Part shown: positions 1 through 6,411 of the stretch, piece after piece
Numbering within the stretch: the first letter of the stretch is position 1
How the letters are laid out: each line of letters begins with the position of its first letter
Source: Pseudomonas moraviensis
GTDB lineage: Bacteria > Pseudomonadota > Gammaproteobacteria > Pseudomonadales > Pseudomonadaceae
Reading direction: 5' to 3'
Assembly: GCF_900105805.1 (NCBI RefSeq)
Contig: NZ_LT629788.1
Span: forward strand, 1,674,001-1,738,000
DNA: 64,000 nt
Made by a program: the position numbers and the translations under genes
The notes under the pieces: model-generated
The model's input: the letters and a program-made list of their open reading frames with translations, nothing else
The model's database searches: none
Told to the model about the DNA's origin: nothing

Positions 1-638
1 TGATGCCGGACAAGTTCATCGATCTGGCGGAGAAAACCGGGCTGATCATCCCGATGGGCGAATGGGTGCTCAACGAAGCCTGCCGACAGATGCGCGAGTG
101 GTACGTGCTCGGTTACACCGACTGGCGCATTGCCGTGAACCTCTCGGCATTGCAGTTCTGCCATGCCGGGCTGGTGCAAAGTGTGGCCAAAGCCTTGGCG
201 ACCCACCATTTGCCGGCTAACAGCCTGACCCTGGAAATCACTGAAACCACCGCCATGAGCGACGCTGACGCGAGCATGACCGTGCTGCAAGAGCTGTCGG
301 ACATGGGCGTCGACCTGTCGATCGACGACTTCGGCACCGGTTATTCCAGCCTTATGTACCTCAAACGCCTGCCAGCCAATGAGTTGAAGATCGACCGTGG
401 TTTCGTCCGGGATCTGGAGCACGACAGCGATGACGCTGCGATCGTTTCGGCGATCGTCGCGCTGGGACAGGCCTTGGACTTGCGGATTGTCGCCGAGGGC
501 GTCGAGACCGGCGCGCAGCAGGATTTCCTGACCAAATTGGGCTGTGATTCGCTGCAGGGCTATCTGCTCGGCCACCCGATGCCGGCGGAGCGCTTCATGC
601 AGGACGTCGTGCGCGGGCAAAGGCTGGCGGTGGTCTGA
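1..638 (+). CDS. EAL-domain cyclic-di-GMP phosphodiesterase, C-terminal part
   Basis: The frame is open to the left edge, so only the last 212 or so residues are present. They match the C-terminal two thirds of an EAL domain: EITETTA, the hallmark DDFGTGYSSL at about residues 107-116, KIDRGFV, VAEGVET and QGYLLGHPMP. These carry the metal- and substrate-contacting acidic residues of the family, so the domain looks active. The EAL motif itself lies outside the window, and I cannot say whether a GGDEF, PAS or membrane region precedes it. The expected role is hydrolysis of cyclic-di-GMP at the membrane or in the cytoplasm. A REP element follows the stop codon. Confidence 0.9.
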   Translation, partial: MPDKFIDLAEKTGLIIPMGEWVLNEACRQMREWYVLGYTDWRIAVNLSALQFCHAGLVQSVAKALATHHLPANSLTLEITETTAMSDADASMTVLQELSDMGVDLSIDDFGTGYSSLMYLKRLPANELKIDRGFVRDLEHDSDDAAIVSAIVALGQALDLRIVAEGVETGAQQDFLTKLGCDSLQGYLLGHPMPAERFMQDVVRGQRLAVV

Positions 639-670
639 GACCACAGACAGATCTGCCGACAAGACTGTTT

Positions 671-762
671 GTGGCGGGGGAGCTTGCTCCCGCTGGGTGC
701 GTAGCGCCCTCAGAATTTTGTGAGCGCTGCGCACTCAAGCGGGAGCAAGCTCCCTCGCCACA
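671..762. repeat. REP/BIME palindrome
   Basis: Two inverted copies of a short motif (GGGAGCTTGCTCCCGC and its complement) face each other across about 45 bases. The same sequence class recurs at 8422-8547. It lies between the EAL gene and the SDR gene and probably works as an mRNA 3' end stabiliser or gyrase/IHF target, as REPs do in other bacteria. Confidence 0.85.
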
Positions 763-881
763 ATGTCGTGAACCTGCAGACGGGATCAAGATTCGGTCCA
801 TTGGCACAGCCCATGCAAAACCCGTCATTCGCAGTTATTCTTGGCCTCGACTGTTACGTGTGCACGTGGGAGAAGGCCAGC

Positions 882-1628
882 ATGGATAAAGTCATTGTCA
901 TCACCGGTGGCGGGCGCGGAATCGGCGCTGCCACGGCTTTGTTGGCAGCCGCACAGGGCTACCGGATCTGCATCAACTATCAGTCGGATGAACAGGCCGC
1001 ACACAGCGTGCTCGAGCAGGTTCGAGCCTTGGGTGCCCAGGCCATTGCGGTTCGCGCCGATGTCAGTATCGAAGACGAAGTGATCGCGATGTTTCAGCGC
1101 GTCGACAGTGAGCTGGGCCGGGTCACCGCACTGGTCAACAACGCCGGCACCGTGGGCCAGAAGTCGCGGGTCGACGAAATGTCCGAATTCCGCATCCTCA
1201 AAATCATGAAAACCAACGTCCTGGCGCCGATCCTCTGCGCCAAACACGCGATCCTGCGCATGTCGCCCAAACATGGCGGGCAGGGCGGGAGTATCGTCAA
1301 CGTCTCCTCAGTCGCCGCACGGCTCGGTTCGCCGAACGAGTACGTCGATTACGCCGCGTCCAAAGGTGCGCTGGACACGTTCACGGTGGGTCTGTCCAAG
1401 GAAGTCGCCGGCGAGGGGATTCGCGTTAATGCCGTGCGTCCGGGCTACATCTATACCGACTTCCATGCCTTGAGCGGCGATCCGGATCGGGTCAGCAAGC
1501 TTGAGTCGGCGATTCCCATGGCCCGGGGCGGGCGGCCGGATGAAGTGGCCGAGGCGATTGTCTGGTTGCTGTCGGACAAGGCTTCGTATGCGACCGGGAC
1601 GTTTGTTGATTTGGGGGGTGGGCGCTAG
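882..1628 (+). CDS. SDR family NAD(P)-dependent oxidoreductase
   Basis: A 248-residue classical short-chain dehydrogenase. The cofactor motif TGGGRGIG is at residues 8-15, NNAG follows in the middle, the catalytic pair YAASK is at Tyr157/Lys161, and the C-terminal RPGYIYTDF segment is typical of the family. I start it at the ATG at 882, preceded by GGAGAAGG. An upstream ATG at 720 in the same frame would add 54 residues translated from REP and intergenic sequence, which is implausible for a protein whose nucleotide fold starts at its N-terminus. The substrate cannot be told from sequence; members act on 3-oxoacyl groups, sugars or alcohols. It stands alone, with REP elements on both sides. 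Confidence 0.88.
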   Translation: MDKVIVITGGGRGIGAATALLAAAQGYRICINYQSDEQAAHSVLEQVRALGAQAIAVRADVSIEDEVIAMFQRVDSELGRVTALVNNAGTVGQKSRVDEMSEFRILKIMKTNVLAPILCAKHAILRMSPKHGGQGGSIVNVSSVAARLGSPNEYVDYAASKGALDTFTVGLSKEVAGEGIRVNAVRPGYIYTDFHALSGDPDRVSKLESAIPMARGGRPDEVAEAIVWLLSDKASYATGTFVDLGGGR

Positions 1629-1660
1629 GGCTTTGGGTTTGTGTTGTCTGGTTTGGCGCC

Positions 1661-1726
1661 ATCGCGAGCAGGCTCACTCCTACAAGGGAATCGCATTTCA
1701 AATGTAGGAGTGAGCCTGCTCGCGAT
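1661..1726. repeat. REP palindrome, CTCGCGA class
   Basis: A compact palindrome: ATCGCGAGCAGG arms face each other across a spacer of about 20 bases. It lies between the convergent SDR and MocR genes and is almost identical, spacer included, to the element at 32137-32202. Confidence 0.9.
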
Positions 1727-1753
1727 AGCGATGGCCCGGCCAACACATAATCA

Positions 1754-3163
1754 TCAAAACGACCGCACAATCCGCCCCAACGTCTCCATGGCCTTCTCCG
1801 ATTCCTCGGTCCACGGGCTGCCGTAGTTCAAGCGAATACAATTCCTGAAGCGCTGGGTCGGCGAGAAAATCGGCCCCGGCGCGATGCTGATGCCTTGTGC
1901 CAACGCCATTTGAAACAATTTCAGCGAATCCATCTGCTCCGGTAATTCCAGCCACAGAAAATAGCCGCCCGCCGGTTGGCTGACACGGGTCTGCGCCGGG
2001 AAGTAACGGGCAATCGCTGCGAGCATCGCGCGCTGCTGTTCTTCCAGGGCATAACGCAGCTTGCGCAGGTGCCGATCGTAGCCGCCGTGTTGCAGATAGT
2101 CGGCGATCGCCGCTTGCGCCGGCATCGACGCGCACAGCGAGGTCATCAACTTCAGCCGTTCGACTTTCTGCGCATAACGCCCGGCGGCGACCCAGCCAAC
2201 GCGATAGCCGGGGGCGAGGCTCTTGGCGAACGAGCCGCAATGCATGACCAGTCCTTCGGTGTCGAAGGCCTTGGCCGGTTTCGGCGCCTGCTGACCGTAA
2301 TAGAGTTCGGCGTAGACATCGTCCTCGATCAACGGCACCTGATGCTGACGCAGCAGTTCGACCAGTTCCTGTTTTTTCGCCTCGGGCATGCTCGCGCCCA
2401 TCGGATTCTGGAAACTGGTCATGCACCAGCAGGCCTTGATCGGATGACGTTCCAGGGTTTGCGCGAGCACGCCAAGGTCGATGCCGTCACGCGGGTGCAC
2501 GGGGATTTCCACCGCTTTGAGCTTCAGACGCTCGAGCACTTGCAGGCTGGCGTAGAACGCCGGGGCCTCGATGGCCACCAGATCACCGGGTTCGGTCACC
2601 GCTTGCAGGCACAGGTTCAGCGCTTCGAGCGCGCCGTTGGTGATGAGCAATTCTTCCATCGGCAGCATCAGCCCGCCGACCATGTAGCGCAGGGCAATCT
2701 GCCGGCGCAGTTGCGGGTTGCCCGGCGACATATCGGTGACGACCATGCGCGGATCCATCTCCCGCGCGGCGCTCGCCAGGGAGCGCGACAGACGCTGCAG
2801 CGGGAACAGGGTCGGACTGGGGAATGCCGAGCCGAACGGCACGGTATTCGGGTCCTTGATCGAGTCGAGTACCGAGAACACCAGTTCGCTGACGTCGACT
2901 TCGGTGGATTCGTTGACCTGGCTGCTGATGACCGGCTCGGAGAACGTGTTCGGCGTATGGGCGTTGACGAAGTACCCGGAACGCGGCCGGGCGCGGATCA
3001 GGCCGCGGCGTTCGAGCAGGTAATAGGCCTGGAACACCGTCGACGGGCTGACCCCGTAAGTCTGGCTGGCATAGCGCACCGACGGTACGCGCTGGCCGGG
3101 ACCGAGCACGCCGGAGCGAATCAGTTCAGCGATGTCATCGGCGAATTTTTCGTAGCGTTTCAT
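1754..3163 (-). CDS. MocR/PdxR-type transcriptional regulator with aminotransferase-like domain
   Basis: 469 residues with a GntR winged-helix N-terminus (about residues 1-75, ending in the wing GLIRARPRSGYFV) joined to a fold-type I PLP-binding aminotransferase-like domain (about 110-465). The PLP lysine lies in HCGSFAKSLAPGYRVGWV. Such MocR proteins use PLP or an amino-acid adduct as effector and control amine, amino-acid or vitamin B6 genes, often genes divergent from them. The divergent neighbour here is a copy of a MITE-like repeat and then ccoG on the same strand, so no obvious target adjoins it. The target may lie elsewhere, or the SDR gene may be related in function; that is a guess. 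Confidence 0.9.
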   Translation of the reverse strand: MKRYEKFADDIAELIRSGVLGPGQRVPSVRYASQTYGVSPSTVFQAYYLLERRGLIRARPRSGYFVNAHTPNTFSEPVISSQVNESTEVDVSELVFSVLDSIKDPNTVPFGSAFPSPTLFPLQRLSRSLASAAREMDPRMVVTDMSPGNPQLRRQIALRYMVGGLMLPMEELLITNGALEALNLCLQAVTEPGDLVAIEAPAFYASLQVLERLKLKAVEIPVHPRDGIDLGVLAQTLERHPIKACWCMTSFQNPMGASMPEAKKQELVELLRQHQVPLIEDDVYAELYYGQQAPKPAKAFDTEGLVMHCGSFAKSLAPGYRVGWVAAGRYAQKVERLKLMTSLCASMPAQAAIADYLQHGGYDRHLRKLRYALEEQQRAMLAAIARYFPAQTRVSQPAGGYFLWLELPEQMDSLKLFQMALAQGISIAPGPIFSPTQRFRNCIRLNYGSPWTEESEKAMETLGRIVRSF

Positions 3164-3209
3164 CGGTGGGCCTTGGTGGACTTCATTTTGTGGGGTGTCA
3201 GGGAAAGAG

Positions 3210-3387
3210 CCCTCACCCTAGCCCTCTCCCAGAGGGAGAGGGGACTGATTGGGGGATGCTGATGAAATACGCCGAGACCTGACAGTGCTTTGCCGAATCC
3301 ATAATCGACTCGGTCTTTCAGGTCGATGCATAGCGACAGACACTTAGGTCGGCTCCCTCTCCCTCCGGGAGAGGGCTGGGGTGAGGG
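3210..3387. repeat. Intergenic inverted-repeat element (MITE-like), copy 1
   Basis: About 178 bases bounded by inverted arms: the left begins CCCTCACCCTAGCCCTCTCC and the right is its near-complement. Inside lie GGGGACTGA after the left arm and GAAATACGCCGA, which also occur in the copy at 63511-63658. No coding frame of note crosses it. The conserved internal blocks suggest a mobile or once mobile non-autonomous element rather than a simple terminator. Confidence 0.8.
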
Positions 3388-3403
3388 CAGCAATGCCGGC
3401 TCC

Positions 3404-4834
3404 TCAACGATTCATCGGCGCCACAAACCGGCTCTTCGCCACGCTGTAAACCTGCGGCTGGTCACTGTCTTCAATCCTGAAACTCAACGTCTGCGAACTA
3501 CTGGACGGGCGCTCTGAAGTCATCGCCACCGACACCGGCACATCGACAATCTCTCCCGGCGCCAGGCTCAGTTGCGTTTTGCCCTGCAATTCAAACCCAT
3601 CGCTATCCACCAGACTCAACCGGTACTCCTGGCGCTGCTGAGTCTTGTTGATCACCTTGAGCGAGTAGATATTCTCGATCTGCCCCTGAGCATTCTCACG
3701 AAACAACCCGCGATCCTTGGTCACGTCCAGTGACACCATCGGACGCTCGATCAAGGCCAGCACCAACGCTCCAATCATCACCACCAGCACCGCCGTGTAG
3801 CCAATCAGACGCGGACGCAGCAGATGGGTCTTGCCGCCCTGCAGTTCGCGCTCGGAACTGTAGCGGATCAAGCCGCGCGGGTAATGCATTTTGTCCATGA
3901 TCGAGTCGCAGGCATCGATGCACGCCGCGCAGCCGATGCATTCCATTTGCAAACCGTCGCGGATGTCGATGCCGGTAGGGCAGACCTGCACGCACAACTG
4001 GCAGTCGATGCAGTCGCCCAGGCCTGCTTCCACCGGGCGCACGTCACGCTTGCGCGGGCCACGGTTTTCGCCACGGGCGGCGTCGTAGGCAATGGTCAGC
4101 GTGTCCTTGTCGAACATCACACTCTGGAATCGCGCATACGGACACATGTGCATGCACACCGCTTCGCGCAGCCAACCGGCGTTGATGTAGGTGGCGGCAG
4201 CGAAAAACAGCACCCAGAACAGGCTGACGCCACCGATTTGCAGGGTCAGCAGTTCTTCGGCCAATGGCCGGATAGGAGTGAAGTAACCCACGAAGGTCAG
4301 GCCGGTCATCACGCTGATTGCCAGCCACAGCGTGTGCTTGGCCGCGCGGCGCGCCAGTTTGTTGAGACCCCACGGCGCGGCTTGCAGTTTGATCCGCTGG
4401 TTGCGCTCGCCTTCGGTGATCTTCTCGCACCACATGAAGATCCAGGTCCACGAACTCTGCGGGCAGGTGTAACCGCACCATACCCGCCCGGCGAACACGG
4501 TAATCGCGAACAGACCGAACGCGGCGATGATCAGCAGCGCCGAAAGCAGAATGAAATCCTGCGGCCAGAATGTCGCGCCGAAGATGTGGAATTTGCTTTC
4601 CGACAAATCCCACAGCACCGCCTGGCGGCCGCCCCAGTTGAGCCAGACAGTGCCGAAGAACAACGCAAACAGAAACCCGGCGCCGCTGATGCGCAAGTTG
4701 CGGAACAGACCGGTGAAACTGCGGGTGTGGATCTGCTTGTCGCTGGATTGGGCAATTGCCCTCAGCGGGCGCGCGGGGACGTTTTTTATCGTCGGCGATG
4801 CTTCTACGGTTCGGACGGGGATTTGCTCGCTCAT
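3404..4834 (-). CDS. ccoG: Cytochrome c oxidase accessory protein CcoG (FixG/RdxA family)
   Basis: 476 residues, close to the family length. Several membrane segments occupy the first 220 or so residues (including LILIAAFGLFAITVFAGRVW-like stretches and a CGYTCPQ motif), then two [4Fe-4S] ferredoxin motifs from Cys275 (CIDCQLCVQVCP and CIGCAACIDACD), another transmembrane segment, and a periplasmic Ig-like tail. CcoG helps copper handling during assembly of cbb3-type oxidases. The ATG at 4834 is preferred; an in-frame ATG at 4858 would add eight residues (MEADERTT) and cannot be excluded. No ccoNOQP or ccoHIS genes are near it, so this may be a stand-alone second copy. A possible Anr box lies upstream at 5016-5029. 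Confidence 0.92.
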   Translation of the reverse strand: MSEQIPVRTVEASPTIKNVPARPLRAIAQSSDKQIHTRSFTGLFRNLRISGAGFLFALFFGTVWLNWGGRQAVLWDLSESKFHIFGATFWPQDFILLSALLIIAAFGLFAITVFAGRVWCGYTCPQSSWTWIFMWCEKITEGERNQRIKLQAAPWGLNKLARRAAKHTLWLAISVMTGLTFVGYFTPIRPLAEELLTLQIGGVSLFWVLFFAAATYINAGWLREAVCMHMCPYARFQSVMFDKDTLTIAYDAARGENRGPRKRDVRPVEAGLGDCIDCQLCVQVCPTGIDIRDGLQMECIGCAACIDACDSIMDKMHYPRGLIRYSSERELQGGKTHLLRPRLIGYTAVLVVMIGALVLALIERPMVSLDVTKDRGLFRENAQGQIENIYSLKVINKTQQRQEYRLSLVDSDGFELQGKTQLSLAPGEIVDVPVSVAMTSERPSSSSQTLSFRIEDSDQPQVYSVAKSRFVAPMNR

Positions 4835-4979
4835 GGTCGTTCGCTCATCAGCCTCCATCAGGCCGATGCACTATGGGCGCCGATCTGTTCGCAGAACAGA
4901 TTCAGGTCTGGCAATAAAAAGCGGATCAGATGAGTTTTGGTACAAGGCCTGCGACAACTTGAAGCATCAGGCCGGGCGC

Positions 4980-5010
4980 GGCGCAAACGCCTGACGCAGG
5001 CATTTGCGCC
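4980..5010. other. Strong hairpin upstream of ccoG
   Basis: GGCGCAAA at 4980 pairs with TTTGCGCC ending at 5010, and CCTG/CAGG pair inside. It sits just beyond the stop of the small DUF3203-like gene. No T-run follows on the minus strand, so it is not a standard intrinsic terminator; it may be an RNA end or a regulator site. Confidence 0.5.
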
Positions 5011-5015
5011 GAGTA

Positions 5016-5029
5016 TTGAGCGAGATCAG
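5016..5029. promoter_or_regulatory. Possible Anr/FNR box
   Basis: TTGAG-CGAG-ATCAG matches eight of ten positions of the Anr consensus TTGAT-N4-ATCAA. It is about 180 bases upstream of ccoG, and cbb3 accessory genes in Pseudomonas are commonly under oxygen control. The match is imperfect and the distance long, so this is tentative. Confidence 0.3.
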
Positions 5030-5278
5030 TCAAACCACCGAATCAGTGTCATCAGCCTTCAGGTGTTTGCGCCCGTCCTTGGCCCCGGCGACGGTCAAGG
5101 CGTCAGCCTCGGCTTCAGTGATGTAGGTGCGTTTACCCTCGATGTCCACGTACGACATGGCTTTTTCGCTATCGGTCATGACTTCGAGGGTGTCGCAGAT
5201 GCGGATTTCCTCGCCGTGTTCGACGGTGAAAAAACACACTTTCTGCTCAGGGTTGGATTCATCGATTCGCACGGGCAT
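5030..5278 (-). CDS. Small DUF3203-like protein
   Basis: 82 residues, acidic and soluble, starting MPVRIDESNPEQ and containing EKAMSYVDIEGKRTYITEAEA. This pattern is what I remember of the Pseudomonas-specific DUF3203 family, whose function is unknown. The ATG at 5278 follows AAAGGA at a good spacing; an upstream in-frame start at 5311 has no clear binding site. It reads toward ccoG but is separated from it by 195 bases and a hairpin, so it is probably its own unit. Confidence 0.75.
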   Translation of the reverse strand: MPVRIDESNPEQKVCFFTVEHGEEIRICDTLEVMTDSEKAMSYVDIEGKRTYITEAEADALTVAGAKDGRKHLKADDTDSVV

Positions 5279-5402
5279 GTCGGCAGTCCTTTTTTGCAGG
5301 GAGGTCTGCACATTAGGACGCGCAGCGTGCCGATCGTTCTGCGCAACCGATTAATGGTCGCCGTTGTCCATCGCTTATCGAACCAATAACAAGGGAAGCA
5401 CG

Positions 5403-5915
5403 ATGGAAGACTGGTGGGATGAAGTGTGGGCAACGATGCAAGCCGAATTTGCCGACATCGGTGATGCCTCGCAATTGACGCGGATCACCGTACGTCTGGT
5501 GATGGCGGCATTACTCGGTGGGATTCTCGGATTTGAGCGTGAACATAAAGGCAAGGCCGCCGGGGTGCGCACGCACATGCTGGTGGCCTTGGGGGCAGCG
5601 CTGTTTGTTCTGGTGCCGCAGACCTCGGGCGCGGAATCCGATGCGATGAGTCGCGTGTTGCAGGGTGTGATTGCCGGGATCGGCTTCCTCGGCGCCGGCA
5701 CGATTCTGAAAAATCAGCAGGGCGATGAAGCTCATGTCAAAGGCCTGACCACAGCTGCCGGTTTATGGATGACGGCGGCGATCGGCGTGGCGGCGGGGCT
5801 GGGCAAGGAAGCGACGGCATTGCTCAGCACCATCCTGGCGCTGGCGATCTTCAATGTGATGCCGCACGTGGTGAGAGTGTTCGAAAAGGATGTCGACAAG
5901 AACGACCACCTCTAG
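5403..5915 (+). CDS. MgtC/SapB family membrane protein
   Basis: 170 residues. After a short cytoplasmic-looking N-terminus come four or five membrane segments with the family pattern LGGILGFEREHKGKAAGVRTH, GVIAGIGFLGAGTILK and GLTTAAGLWMTAAIGVAAGLG. These are the conserved helices of MgtC/SapB proteins, which in several pathogens modulate the F-ATPase and help growth at low magnesium. This one lacks the C-terminal ACT-like domain of longer MgtC proteins and ends soon after the last helix. The start at 5403 follows AAGGGA; a longer frame from 5364 adds 13 residues with no support. The family name is secure, the cellular role is not. Confidence 0.88.
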   Translation: MEDWWDEVWATMQAEFADIGDASQLTRITVRLVMAALLGGILGFEREHKGKAAGVRTHMLVALGAALFVLVPQTSGAESDAMSRVLQGVIAGIGFLGAGTILKNQQGDEAHVKGLTTAAGLWMTAAIGVAAGLGKEATALLSTILALAIFNVMPHVVRVFEKDVDKNDHL

Positions 5916-5932
5916 CCAATCGCTCGGTCCCG

Positions 5933-6010
5933 TGTAGGAGCTGCCGAAGGCGGCGATCTTTTGATTTGCAGCGCGGCAAAAATAGATCGCAGCCTTCGGC
6001 AGCTCCTACA
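5933..6010. repeat. REP palindrome, GCTGCCGAAGG class
   Basis: TGTAGGAGCTGCCGAAGG and its complement face each other across about 40 bases. This is a different sequence class from the CTCGCGA elements; a fragment of the same class lies at about 63425-63465. Confidence 0.85.
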
Positions 6011-6035
6011 GGGATGGCAGAGAGACGTGCAGGGG

Positions 6036-6194
6036 TCAGAGGATCACCGGTGGCATGGTGCTCGGCGGTTCTTCCTTAGGCGGTGGCGTGGTGCCGGGCG
6101 GTTCTTGCTCGGGCACCGGTGGCGGCTCGGTCTCGGGCAGGGTGGGTTTGTCGATGTTCGGATCGGGCGTGTGGGCCGGGATCGGGATGCTCAT
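6036..6194 (-). CDS. Small proline-rich protein
   Basis: A 52-residue frame starting MSIPIPAHTPDPN and then consisting almost wholly of Pro, Glu, Thr and Val (for example TEPPPVPEQEPPGTTPPPKE). An excellent AAGGAGG ribosome site precedes the ATG at 6194, which is the main reason to call it real. There is no signal peptide and no domain. It diverges from glgE, sharing the 217-base upstream region. Short proline-rich proteins of this kind are found in many Pseudomonas genomes without known function. Confidence 0.65.
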   Translation of the reverse strand: MSIPIPAHTPDPNIDKPTLPETEPPPVPEQEPPGTTPPPKEEPPSTMPPVIL

Positions 6195-6293
6195 CTGGTG
6201 ACCTCCTTATGGCACATGGCGTGAGACGTGCTTAAGTGAGTTGACCCGGCCACGGCAAATTCGATCCGCAGCTTTGTCTTGTTAATTTCATCT

Positions 6294-6321
6294 GAACTTT
6301 TCCCCGCGCCGGTTGCTCGGA
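6294..6321 (+). promoter_or_regulatory. Candidate AlgU (sigma-22) promoter of glgE
   Basis: GAACTT at 6294-6299, a 17-base spacer, then TCGGA at 6317-6321. The AlgU/RpoE-type consensus is GAACTT-N16/17-TCTGA. It points at glgE and would leave an untranslated leader of roughly 80 bases. A 10-base direct repeat (TAAGTGAGTT) at 6233 and 6325 flanks it. Osmotic and envelope stress control fits the trehalose role, but no start site is known here. Confidence 0.5.
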
Positions 6322-6411
6322 ACCTAAGTGAGTTCATGACAGGGCCGGCGCTTTGTCGCGAATACTGTTCCGGCACAAGAGCGTCCTTGGGGCGTTAAGG
6401 AGAGATGCTCA

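Noticed and set aside
720..881. Upstream extension of the SDR gene
   Set aside because: It would translate REP and intergenic DNA; the start at 882 has a binding site and leads straight into the nucleotide fold.
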